Below the pieces are notes generated by a model that worked only from the letters and a program-made list of their open reading frames with translations, had not been told where the DNA came from and did no database searches. Positions 38,810 through 46,049 of a stretch of 49,433 nucleotides of DNA are shown here, one piece after another. The stretch covers positions 1 through 49,433 of the forward strand of contig JBBTSQ010000018.1 in the NCBI GenBank assembly GCA_038078755.1. The letters are read 5' to 3'. This DNA is from JBBTSQ01 sp038078755. GTDB lineage: Bacteria; Patescibacteriota; Minisyncoccia; Phycocordibacterales; JBAYGS01. Numbering within the stretch: position 1 is the first letter of the stretch; the number at the start of each line of letters is the position of its first letter. Made by a program: the position numbers and the translations under genes.

Positions 38810-39838
38810 TTACGCCACTGAATACTTCCCTTCCTTGTCTTTTTTGAAATATTTTGGATTTTGGAGATTGACCAAAATGGTGTTTTCTTTGACATAGCGT
38901 TCTTTGAGCACCTTGTCGATCACCTGCTCTTTGGTAAGTGCTCCTTCTTTTTCAATAATCTTTTTGATCACATCCTTGACCACGCCAGTCATATAGCCCC
39001 ACTCCGAAAGCGCATAGAGTCCTCGACCGACAAGCACAAACCGAGAATCTTTGATCAATTCATTATGGGTCGTCGCCACGTGTGCTTCCTTATTAAATAA
39101 TTCTGAAATTCGCTTTGCCACCTCGCGGAAATGGATCGGTGAGCCATGTTTTCTGATGACTAGATATGCGTAGTCTCGCACACCCTTGGCTTTGATATTT
39201 GATGAAGATGACTTACCCCATTCGCCGAGCGGATTCTTGCCGATCATCTTTGACATCGATAACCATCGCTTCATCACCTCTTCACTTTTGTACTTTTCAG
39301 ACACATCTTTCAAATGCTCCAAGAAATTGGAGATCAAATCGCTTTCCGGAATAATATCGTCATCCGCCAAAGATTTATAGAGCTTGTGGAGAGAATCATG
39401 AATCTTGTTCGACAGATCTTTGTCAACATGCCATCGGTGTTTAAACGTATCGTCTTCTTTTTCCTTGCGGAACGCATCACCGAGCACGAGCATAAAATGC
39501 ACATGATTTTGGAGAGATTTATCTTTTGATGCGTGCCTCAAGAGATCTTCTTCAGCCACCACTGCTCCGAGCGAGTGTACATATGCTTCAAGGTCATCAA
39601 ACGCCGGCTTTTGATCTTTGTACTGTTTCGATTTCTTGATATGGTTGATCGCGTAATTCTCGATCTGGCGCACTCGCTCTCGAGTGATGCCGTACTTCTT
39701 GCCGATCGATTCCAAGGTCATTTTCTTGGTCTCTTTACCAAGGCCATAGCGACTCTGGACAACATCTCGAGCGCGTTCAGGAAGCGCGAGGATCAGCTGT
39801 TTAACGACTTGTTTTGGTTTAAAAGTTATCTCTGCCAT
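38810..39838 (-). CDS. Sigma region 4 fused to HARE-HTH domain
   Basis: 342 residues. Residues about 39-62 (KMTLESIGKKYGITRERVRQIENY) form a sigma-70 region 4 helix-turn-helix, the part that reads the -35 element. Sigma regions 2 and 3 are absent. A helical middle follows, and residues about 228-290 ('AYLVIRKHGSPIHFREVAKRISELF') match HARE-HTH, the winged-helix module of RNA polymerase delta (RpoE) subunits. It is likely an RNA polymerase-associated regulator. Promoter at 39913-39941, strong terminator downstream. Confidence 0.75.
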   Translation of the reverse strand: MAEITFKPKQVVKQLILALPERARDVVQSRYGLGKETKKMTLESIGKKYGITRERVRQIENYAINHIKKSKQYKDQKPAFDDLEAYVHSLGAVVAEEDLLRHASKDKSLQNHVHFMLVLGDAFRKEKEDDTFKHRWHVDKDLSNKIHDSLHKLYKSLADDDIIPESDLISNFLEHLKDVSEKYKSEEVMKRWLSMSKMIGKNPLGEWGKSSSSNIKAKGVRDYAYLVIRKHGSPIHFREVAKRISELFNKEAHVATTHNELIKDSRFVLVGRGLYALSEWGYMTGVVKDVIKKIIEKEGALTKEQVIDKVLKERYVKENTILVNLQNPKYFKKDKEGKYSVA

Positions 39839-39912
39839 ATAAGTTTTCGAAACGTTATTAAATGATTAATACTTAACACATATACTACAGTGGTGACTGT
39901 ATTTGTATTACC

Positions 39913-39941
39913 ACACTATCACTTCACCCAGTCTAAGTCAA
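39913..39941 (-). promoter_or_regulatory. Promoter of the sigma4-HARE gene
   Basis: On the minus strand: TTGACT (39936-39941), 17-bp spacer, TAGTGT (39913-39918). It abuts the structured element at 39941-40111. Confidence 0.55.
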
Positions 39942-40111
39942 GCGACCCCATCTTGTCAAGAGGGTCGCTCAAGTTGCCTCTAGTGTACGCGGATAAAGCC
40001 AGCCAGCGCTGGCTTTTCCTACGCTCGTTTCGCCACTGTCAAGATTATGCGCAGACGCATCTCTTGACAGACCATGCTGGCGAAACTCCGCGACATACAC
40101 TAGAAGCAACT
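39941..40111. other. Multi-branched structured element
   Basis: Nested inverted repeats: AGCGACCC/GGGTCGCT (39941-39948, 39962-39969); AGTTGCCTCTAGTGT paired with ACACTAGAAGCAACT (39972-39986, 40097-40111), continued by CGCGG/CCGCG; inside, AAAGCCAGC/GCTGGCTTT (39995-40016) and TTTCGCCA/TGGCGAAA (40028-40085), which encloses CTGTCAAGA/TCTTGACAG and ATGCG/CGCAT. No ORF. It could be a structured RNA or a DNA cruciform-forming mobile element; I cannot tell which. Confidence 0.65.
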
Positions 40112-40244
40112 CTCGCTCCCTAAGATTCGTTACGGGTATTTAGATTTTTACGGCTAAATTAAATTTAGTAAAAATACTTGACATTATTATCATAGTATGT
40201 AAACCTGTATTTCAGAACAACTGCACCTTGAACAGCACAAGACT

Positions 40245-40868
40245 ATGAACACCTGCAAACCCATTATCCTCGGTATTGATTTTGGAGACACCATTGCGAT
40301 TGCACGCAATCAAAATGAGGGTGACACTCGGGCACTAAGGATGTCAGAGGACCCTGACTTTCTCAATCGGCAAGCTTTACCTGGAGCTTTTATCTCTATC
40401 AACCAACTGGTCACCCTACTCGGTCCGAGAAACCTCTTTATCGTTTCCCGATGCAGTATCCCGGGAGAAGAGAAGATCATGGCGTGGCTCGAACACCACA
40501 AATTCTGGGAACAAACCGGAATGAAGCGAGAGAATATTCGCTTCTGCCGTGAACGCAACCAGAAAGGCACTATCTGCGCCGAGCTCGGTATCACTCACTT
40601 TGTGGATGATCGATTCGAATGTTTGGTAGCAATGAAAACGGTCACTCGCAAATATCGGTTAAGTGGAAAACTGCCGGACATAGCGGTTCAAAGAGTGTAT
40701 ACTCACTCAGTCCCTAATCGTGGCGCGGTTGTTGTCTACAAAGCAGAGTATAACCCTGCGACCACAGTCCAGTTTCAGGATTGGGACATGGATACAGATT
40801 TGGTTCAGTTTCCAGATTGGGGTCTGGTTACAGACACCATTCTCGGACGATTCAAACCCATTCCGTAG
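40245..40868 (+). CDS. HAD-superfamily-like protein
   Basis: 207 residues. Motif I is I-D-F-G-D-T, so the nucleophile aspartate is present but the usual second aspartate at +2 is replaced by glycine. Motif II 'LFIVSRCS', motif III lysine in 'NQKGTICAELGI' and motif IV 'THFVDDRFE' are clear. This resembles nucleotidase-type HADs. The final 40 residues carry two imperfect copies of a short 'VQFQDW-D/VQFPDWG' segment and look non-catalytic. It is an isolated gene with a CACCTTGAACA leader and its own terminator. Confidence 0.6.
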   Translation: MNTCKPIILGIDFGDTIAIARNQNEGDTRALRMSEDPDFLNRQALPGAFISINQLVTLLGPRNLFIVSRCSIPGEEKIMAWLEHHKFWEQTGMKRENIRFCRERNQKGTICAELGITHFVDDRFECLVAMKTVTRKYRLSGKLPDIAVQRVYTHSVPNRGAVVVYKAEYNPATTVQFQDWDMDTDLVQFPDWGLVTDTILGRFKPIP

Positions 40869-40874
40869 TTACCG

Positions 40875-40915
40875 ACCTCTTTTTGATAAGAAAGTTATCA
40901 AAAAGAGGTTTTTTC
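40875..40915 (+). terminator. Terminator after the HAD-like gene
   Basis: ACCTCTTTTTGATAA (40875-40889) with its exact reverse complement (40895-40909), followed by T residues. Confidence 0.85.
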
Positions 40916-41106
40916 TTTAATTAATTCAGATAAATACAAGAGGGGGGGGCAAAAGNNNNNNNNNNGGGGGCGCCTACGGCGCCCCCTCTTGTCTCCTTTC
41001 CGGTCTTCTTGTCTGACTTGTCTTCTTATCTTCTCCTCTTAGTACACCCCTTTCGGCCCTAAAACATTTTGAGTACAAAATGTTCGGGCGAACAATTTTT
41101 ACTAAG
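40916..41106. other. Scaffold gap and hairpins
   Basis: Ten Ns at 40956-40965 sit inside a G/C-rich inverted region: ACAAGAGGGG on the left and GGGGGCGCC-TAC-GGCGCCCCC-TCTTGT on the right. Two further hairpins (AACATTTT/AAAATGTT and AACAATTTT/AAAATTGTT) occupy 41060-41120, the last overlapping the stop of the next gene. Confidence 0.85.
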
Positions 41107-42030
41107 CTAAAATTGTTTTAGCCTCACCGGATACAAATCTGCATCTACGGCTCGGTCAAAACACACCTTACCTACGCCATGATTCCAACTTTCATTTTGC
41201 GGATAATAATTAGTGCCTGTGGGAGATTCCGCTGAAAAAGTGGCACACAAAGAAAACATATTGCTTTTTGATCCAACGGTGTATTCATATTGGTACACCT
41301 TTTGCGGATCAGTCGGCACCGTAAATCCAGAGATCGGGTCTTCCAAATCTGCGAGTGTTTTTGGCATCACTCCCTTCTGTTGCCAGTAGTTAATAATTTG
41401 CCACTGAATAGTCTGTAAATCGCTCGTACGTCGTTCATCAAATCGCAAATCGCGTTGCTTCATCGGTGAGCCGATGACAAAAAATGAACCAATGATTGAT
41501 ACCAGCACGAGCGCAAGCGTGCCCCATCGAAACGCCCGAATCACTTTGAGATTGACACTAGTCGTCACTTTCAAATCGTATACATAGTACCCAAACACAA
41601 TTCCTGCCACCACGAGCACCACCAGCACTTTCAACACAAATCGCGTACTAATTTCTCCGCCCAAAAAAGTATTAATCAAGGTAATCAAATCAACCACCAC
41701 AGCAATACCCGCAATAAAGAGTGTTAGATAGGTCAGCCATTTTCGAATTCCAACCTCCCTTTTTTCTGGGTGCGCTTCAACATCCACCCGAATCGTGCGC
41801 ATCAAAAAGAGATACAGTGGGTAGAGAATGATTAGTGATGCAACTGATAATCGCATAGTGTACGAATACGGATCGACATAATTTTCCAAAGCATCAGGAA
41901 AGGCGGTATTGATCACCTCAAAAAGCAAATTGATTAAACTAATCGCGCTGACATAAAGCGTAATTACCGCACCGAAATGGAGAAAAAAATCCTTTGGGCT
42001 CGTTTTTGGTTTTGGCAGTATTGTATCCAT
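41107..42030 (-). CDS. DUF5671-like membrane protein with C-terminal extracytoplasmic domain
   Basis: 307 residues. Five hydrophobic segments in the first 200 residues (about 17-40, 60-80, 94-117, 128-150, 170-190), then about 105 residues outside with 'RRTSDLQTIQWQIINYWQQKGVMPKTLADLED', a pattern similar to the globular head of pseudopilins. The five-helix part resembles DUF5671 proteins common in Patescibacteria. Function unknown. The family name is from memory. Confidence 0.6.
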   Translation of the reverse strand: MDTILPKPKTSPKDFFLHFGAVITLYVSAISLINLLFEVINTAFPDALENYVDPYSYTMRLSVASLIILYPLYLFLMRTIRVDVEAHPEKREVGIRKWLTYLTLFIAGIAVVVDLITLINTFLGGEISTRFVLKVLVVLVVAGIVFGYYVYDLKVTTSVNLKVIRAFRWGTLALVLVSIIGSFFVIGSPMKQRDLRFDERRTSDLQTIQWQIINYWQQKGVMPKTLADLEDPISGFTVPTDPQKVYQYEYTVGSKSNMFSLCATFSAESPTGTNYYPQNESWNHGVGKVCFDRAVDADLYPVRLKQF

Positions 42031-42097
42031 AAAGATAATAAATTAATGTGTATAATATGTAGACGTTAGTATAACTCAAAAATGACAATAGAAAAAC

Positions 42098-42179
42098 AAG
42101 GCCCCGCCCCAAGTCTTCGACGGGGCGGGGCCTTTCCAAAAAAAACCGCCCCACACCTTTCACGAAAGATGTGGAGCGG
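42098..42179 (-). terminator. Two tandem terminators after the 40-residue gene
   Basis: AAGGCCCCGCCCC paired with GGGGCGGGGCCTT (42098-42110, 42122-42134) and CCGCCCCACACCTTT paired with AAAGATGTGGAGCGG (42146-42179), each followed on the minus strand by T runs. Confidence 0.75.
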
Positions 42180-42185
42180 ATGAAA

Positions 42186-42308
42186 TTACTTCGCAAATGT
42201 ATCCCAAAATGCCCAGGCAATGCCGGCGACAATCACAAGCATGAGCACTCCGAGCATACTCCCGCCATTACTGGACGAATCGGTAGTCTGATTTTTTCGA
42301 TGATTCAT
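42186..42308 (-). CDS. Small single-span membrane protein (40 residues)
   Basis: 40 residues translated from ATG 42308 to TAA 42186: a polar N-terminus (MNHRKNQTTDSSSNGG), then one hydrophobic helix (SMLGVLMLVIVAGIAWAFW) and a short tail DTFAK. A consensus TATAAT -10 with TTGATT -35 lies upstream and two terminators lie downstream, so it is a complete transcription unit. No family is recognised. Confidence 0.65.
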   Translation of the reverse strand: MNHRKNQTTDSSSNGGSMLGVLMLVIVAGIAWAFWDTFAK

Positions 42309-42335
42309 ACAAAGTGCTATTTTGAGTCCTTTGGG

Positions 42336-42363
42336 ATTATAGCATACCTGAAATATAAATCAA
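42336..42363 (-). promoter_or_regulatory. Promoter of the 40-residue membrane protein gene
   Basis: On the minus strand: TTGATT (42358-42363), 16-bp spacer, TATAAT (42336-42341) preceded by TATGC, an extended -10 context. Confidence 0.6.
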
Positions 42364-42434
42364 CACCTAGATTTTAACATCCGTAACGCTAGCACACTCT
42401 ATAGCCTTGCTGTTTTAACATATTCAGTATAGAA

Positions 42435-42530
42435 TCAAACGGACTAGAACCAAGCTCTCTCTCTGCGTTTTATGCGCTAATGGCATCTTGGTTTGGGGTC
42501 AGGGCTGGAGAAATCCGGCCCTTTTATTTT
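42435..42530 (+). ncRNA. Possible small RNA (weak)
   Basis: A TTGCTG...TATAGA promoter-like pair at about 42409-42435, then about 95 bases with GAACCAAG/CTTGGTTT arms (about 42448-42496) and a GGGC-GGA/TCC-GCCC hairpin followed by TTTTATTTT at about 42506-42530. No ORF. It may equally be a leftover of the repeat array that follows. Confidence 0.3.
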
Positions 42531-42556
42531 GTCTAAATTTGGAACTCTACTTACGC

Positions 42557-42762
42557 AGAATCCGCCACAGTAAGGCGGATTCTATTTAGTCTACTCCGAA
42601 TTCGCCATGGTTGGGCGAATTCGGAGTGATTGAATTTAAGATTTAAGTATCTACGATGTCTAAAAAAATAGTTCACGCAGAATTAGTCATGGTAAGACTA
42701 ATTCTGCGTGATTGAGTTTAAAATTTAGACATCTACGATGTCTAAATTTTAAACTCAATCAC
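42557..42762. repeat. Array of four hairpins at the ychF 3' end
   Basis: AGAATCCGCC/GGCGGATTCT (42557-42583), CTCCGAATTCGCC/GGCGAATTCGGAG (42594-42626) and CACGCAGAATTAGTC/GACTAATTCTGCGTG (42674-42710) each have a 7-base loop of the form A[CT][AG]GT[AT][AG]. The fourth (arms 42708-42732 and 42738-42762, 25 bp) contains the last codons and stop of ychF in one arm. A degenerate copy of the last spacer lies at about 42628-42664. Confidence 0.8.
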
Positions 42763-43845
42763 ATCTCCATCCTTGACCACATATTCTTTTCCTTCGGTGC
42801 GGACCAAACCTTTTTCGCGAGCGGCGCCATAGGAACCAGAGGCAAGCAACTTATCCCATTCGATAATTTCAGCGCGGACAAATTTATCTTTAAAATCAGT
42901 GTGAATGGCAGTACCAGCGAGAGGCGCCGTCCAGCCGGCTTTGATCGTCCACGCGCGAGTCTCTTCCACACCGGTGGTAAAATAGGTAATCAAGCCAAGC
43001 ATTTTGTAGCCTTCGACAATCAGACTGTTGATACCGTCGTCTCCCCCGCCACCAAGCTCTGTACGAAACATCGCCCGCTCGTCTCCAGTCATTTCTTTCA
43101 AATCTTCTTCAATCTTTGCATCCACAATTACATAGTTCGAAGCGGTATCTTTAAAAAATTTGAGAAGCTCCACAAAACGCGGATCATTGGTCTCATCGAG
43201 ATTCTTGCCACCCGCTTTTTTATTGAGTACATACAAAATCTTCTTGGCGGTGAGCAAATGCAGTCCGTGGAGTATTAATCCTTCTTCATCAGTCACGGCA
43301 ACAGAAGAAGCGAGCTTGCCGGAAGTCAGCGCTTCATCCAATTTTTTCAAAAGTTCTGCTTCAACCAGTGCCGTTTTATTGCCTCGCTTCACATCGCTCG
43401 CAATGCCTGACTTCCGTTTGGAAATCGTCTGTAGATCGGCGAGGATAAGTTCGAGATTAATCACTTCAATATCACCAAGTGGATTAATCTTACCATCAAC
43501 GTGAATAATATTGTCATCTTCAAAAATACGCACCACTTGCGCGATGGCGGCGGTGTCACGAATGTTGGTCAAAAATTGATTGCCGAGCCCTTCACCCTCC
43601 GACGCCCCCTTGACTAGCCCAGCGATATCGACAAATTCCACCACCGCCGGAATAGTGCGTAGTGTTTTAGAAAATTCAGCAAGTTTGTACAATCGCTCAT
43701 CGGGCACCGGCACTACTCCGACCGACGGGTCGATGGTGGCAAATGGATAATTAGCCGCGAGAACGCTTTTTTTGGTCAAGCCGTTGAAGAGGGTTGATTT
43801 GCCCACGTTTGGGAGCCCCACAATGCCGATACTTAATGATGCCAT
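42742..43845 (-). CDS. ychF: Redox-regulated ATPase YchF (OLA1 family)
   Basis: 367 residues, the normal length. G1 'GLPNVGKSTLFN', G3 'DIAGLVKGASEGEGLGNQFL', and the C-terminal TGS domain 'TIKAGWTAPLAGTAIHTDFKDKFVRAEII' are all present. YchF binds ATP rather than GTP and associates with ribosomes or the translation stress response. The stop codon is embedded in a 25-bp-arm palindrome (see 42557-42762). Confidence 0.95.
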   Translation of the reverse strand: MASLSIGIVGLPNVGKSTLFNGLTKKSVLAANYPFATIDPSVGVVPVPDERLYKLAEFSKTLRTIPAVVEFVDIAGLVKGASEGEGLGNQFLTNIRDTAAIAQVVRIFEDDNIIHVDGKINPLGDIEVINLELILADLQTISKRKSGIASDVKRGNKTALVEAELLKKLDEALTSGKLASSVAVTDEEGLILHGLHLLTAKKILYVLNKKAGGKNLDETNDPRFVELLKFFKDTASNYVIVDAKIEEDLKEMTGDERAMFRTELGGGGDDGINSLIVEGYKMLGLITYFTTGVEETRAWTIKAGWTAPLAGTAIHTDFKDKFVRAEIIEWDKLLASGSYGAAREKGLVRTEGKEYVVKDGDVIEFKI

Positions 43846-43952
43846 AAGTGACTATAGTAGCTGATTTGATGCTTTTTTACAACAAAAACAGCATAGTTTT
43901 GCCCAAAAAAGTGAGAAAAGGTGATTTTTAAAACGGCTCTGTTGAGCCACCT

Positions 43953-44017
43953 AAAAGGCTAAGCCGGAGGCTTAGCCTTTTAAAAAAGCCCCGATTCGCC
44001 GTGGCGAATCGGGGCTT
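43953..44017 (-). terminator. Two hairpins between ychF and the 44038 gene
   Basis: AAAAGGCTAAGCC/GGCTTAGCCTTTT (43953-43981) and AAGCCCCGATTCGCC/GGCGAATCGGGGCTT (43986-44017), the second followed on the minus strand by TTTTTT. It terminates the 44038 gene. Confidence 0.75.
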
Positions 44018-44037
44018 CGAAACAGAACAAAGGTGAC

Positions 44038-44853
44038 TTAGGTCTTGCTTACGGGAGCACCATCTGTAAGCATTTTCCGAACATCCACAGCTCTGTAAGG
44101 GTTGGCCTCACTTGCCACTCTCTGTAACGCCTCAACATGGTGAACGTTCTCGAGTATCTGACTGCGCGCAAACGCAATCAAGACGCATTGCTCACGAAGC
44201 GTAGTGAACCCCGGATACGTCTGGTCTTTGAGAAACCCCAAAAGTCTGATCAAATGATCATCAGGACAAAAAGAATCGAGCGGATGCTTATGGAAACGCT
44301 GCCAGCAATCGCGCACCAACTCTTCCATCAAGGACGTGGGCACTCGTTCAGTAACGATCACGTTCACCAAATCACCCGAGGTTAAATGAGGTGCACCATT
44401 GTCTCTCAAAAATTCTTTGAGCCGTTCTTGAGGCGGTCTCGTGCCAGTCTCATTACTATGATACAGATAGCTCCACTTGGAATGCCACCGTATCCACCTC
44501 ACCAAAGCATCTTTAGGTGAATCAGAAGGTGGGCACACCTCTCGAATCGGAAAATGCCGAGAACGGACAAACATCGCTCTGCGGAGTGAATGCAAAGACT
44601 CATCTTGAGATAGCGAATCAAAATAGAGTCTAAGCTGGCATGGTGGAGTGAGCAAGGCCAGAAGATAACACAGCGTCCTCTGAAGATCCTTTCTCCTCTC
44701 AACAAGCGCAATCCAACAGGTATCGAAGCCGCCTTCATAGGCGCCGAACCAGCCCCTGTACTCACGAAGTCTGAAGACGGAACAGGCCATCCGCACGAGA
44801 TCGATAAACCACATCGGGGCCGTGAGCAAACACCAAACAATCAATCTTTTCAT
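44038..44853 (-). CDS. Hypothetical protein, membrane-anchored
   Basis: 271 residues from ATG 44853, preceded by AAAGAAAGG. A hydrophobic N-terminal segment (RLIVWCLLTAPMWFIDLVRMACSVF) could be an anchor or uncleaved signal. The rest is helical and charged, with several tryptophans and histidines (FPIREVCPPSDSPKDALVRWIRWHSKW). I recognise no family. It has a promoter (44900-44928) with an inverted repeat GCGGAAC-A-GTTCCGC just downstream of the -10, and its own terminator. Confidence 0.6.
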   Translation of the reverse strand: MKRLIVWCLLTAPMWFIDLVRMACSVFRLREYRGWFGAYEGGFDTCWIALVERRKDLQRTLCYLLALLTPPCQLRLYFDSLSQDESLHSLRRAMFVRSRHFPIREVCPPSDSPKDALVRWIRWHSKWSYLYHSNETGTRPPQERLKEFLRDNGAPHLTSGDLVNVIVTERVPTSLMEELVRDCWQRFHKHPLDSFCPDDHLIRLLGFLKDQTYPGFTTLREQCVLIAFARSQILENVHHVEALQRVASEANPYRAVDVRKMLTDGAPVSKT

Positions 44854-44899
44854 AGAACTGCCTTTCTTTTTGAGCGGAACTGTTCCGCGGTCCGAAATC

Positions 44900-44928
44900 A
44901 CCTTACCACGCTAATAGAAGAGGTGCAA
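44900..44928 (-). promoter_or_regulatory. Promoter and possible operator of the 44038 gene
   Basis: On the minus strand: TTGCAC (44923-44928), 17-bp spacer, TAAGGT (44900-44905). The palindrome GCGGAAC-A-GTTCCGC lies about 10-25 bases downstream and could be an operator or mRNA hairpin. Confidence 0.5.
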
Positions 44929-45051
44929 GAGGAGCTAACAAACAACTTACAATAGACAACTTACAATCAAAACAGCCTCCAAAATCGCTCCACGATTTCT
45001 GGGGCTGTTCTGATTTAGAAATTATAATTTAGGATTTAGAAATTGAGATTC

Positions 45052-45642
45052 TTATCTTCCCCTCTTCCCCATCTCCACCATTCTTTTATCCCACTTCACC
45101 CGCTTACCTTCCGCCATCTTTTCGGCATCCCCAATCTTTGTCACCCGCACCGGACTAATTCCTGCAAACCACAAAATTGCTCGCGTCAGTACCTTCGACG
45201 TATCACCATACAAAAGTCTCAAGAGAATTGGGTACGTATTTGAAGTGATCACCACTCGTGCAGTCCTCCCAGTGAGTAGTCTGGTCCATCCAGTAAATTT
45301 ACTTTGGTGAAATTTATACGCAAATCCCGGAAGCCACATTCGATCAAACATACCTTTGAGCAACGCCGGCATCGACGACCACCACGTCGGGTAAAAAATA
45401 ACCAAATGATCGCACCATTTGATATTTTCTTGCACCGAAAGTAAATCAGGCTCGAGATTTTGGCGGAGACGATAGCCTTTGTGCAAGATTGGATCGAATT
45501 GCAGATCACCTACATTCAATCGCTTGACCGCGTGCCCTGCCGACCGCGCCCCTTGTTCATAGCTATTGGCAAAACGGCTACTTATTGAATCAACACTGTC
45601 TGGATGACCGAGTAATATAAAAATCTTTTTTGGTTGGAACAT
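45052..45642 (-). CDS. Flavodoxin-fold NAD(P)H oxidoreductase (quinone reductase family)
   Basis: 196 residues. 'IFILLGHPDSVDSISSRFANSYEQGA' is the flavin-phosphate-binding opening and 'IFYPTWWSSMPALLKGMFDRMWLPGFAY' the isoalloxazine-contacting signature of the NAD(P)H dehydrogenase (quinone) / Flavodoxin_2 family (PF02525). Two-electron reduction of quinones or related electrophiles is likely. The small helical gene 45653-45883 lies 10 bp upstream, so they are probably cotranscribed. Confidence 0.85.
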   Translation of the reverse strand: MFQPKKIFILLGHPDSVDSISSRFANSYEQGARSAGHAVKRLNVGDLQFDPILHKGYRLRQNLEPDLLSVQENIKWCDHLVIFYPTWWSSMPALLKGMFDRMWLPGFAYKFHQSKFTGWTRLLTGRTARVVITSNTYPILLRLLYGDTSKVLTRAILWFAGISPVRVTKIGDAEKMAEGKRVKWDKRMVEMGKRGR

Positions 45643-45652
45643 AGTGTCGTAA

Positions 45653-45883
45653 TTAGTTTATCATTTTTTGTAACTCTGCCTGATGTTCTTTCACCACTTC
45701 CATCGAAGCATCCATCTGACTTTTCCCTGTCTTCATCTTTTCTTGAATTTTTTCTGCAATATTTTTGAAAAAATCTGGGTTCTTTTCAATCGCAGCAAAA
45801 ATCTTGTCCTGCTGTTCTTTCGGTACATCTTTCATCTGTGAAGCCAGCATCCGCTTCATCAAAAAATTTTGAAACATAGACAT
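45653..45883 (-). CDS. Small helical hypothetical protein
   Basis: 76 residues from ATG 45883 (MSMFQNF). The sequence is highly charged and helical ('MKDVPKEQQDKIFAAIEKNPDFFKNIAEKIQEKMKTGKSQ'), a pattern shared with many short Patescibacteria proteins of unknown function. No membrane segment. It precedes the flavodoxin-fold gene by 10 bp. Confidence 0.6.
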   Translation of the reverse strand: MSMFQNFLMKRMLASQMKDVPKEQQDKIFAAIEKNPDFFKNIAEKIQEKMKTGKSQMDASMEVVKEHQAELQKMIN

Positions 45884-45989
45884 AATGCAAATCATTATAC
45901 ACGAAATATATTTTGATTCCATCAAAATATAACTCACAACTTACAATAGACAACTCACCATCAGAAAAAACATGAATACCCCACAACCT

Positions 45990-46013
45990 CTATCTCAGCT
46001 ATAGCTGAGATAG
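45990..46013. repeat. Perfect 24-bp palindrome of the Cas2-flanking family
   Basis: CTATCTCAGCTA followed directly by TAGCTGAGATAG. It is the most symmetric member of the family that frames the Cas2-like gene (11342-11365, 11786-11807). It is followed by TACAACATAAATGAGATA, and the Cas2 downstream copy by TACAATATA. Confidence 0.85.
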
Positions 46014-46049
46014 TACAACATAAATGAGATAACGCAACATGAACGTGAA

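Noticed and set aside
39900..40123. 77-residue plus-strand frame in the structured element
   Set aside because: It covers the nested inverted repeats, which explain the sequence better than a protein does.
42500..42530. Possible SRP RNA core (GTCAGG...GGA) in the intergenic region before the ychF array
   Set aside because: The conserved GGAAGCAGCC portion of the SRP apical loop is missing and the hairpin ends in a T run like a terminator.
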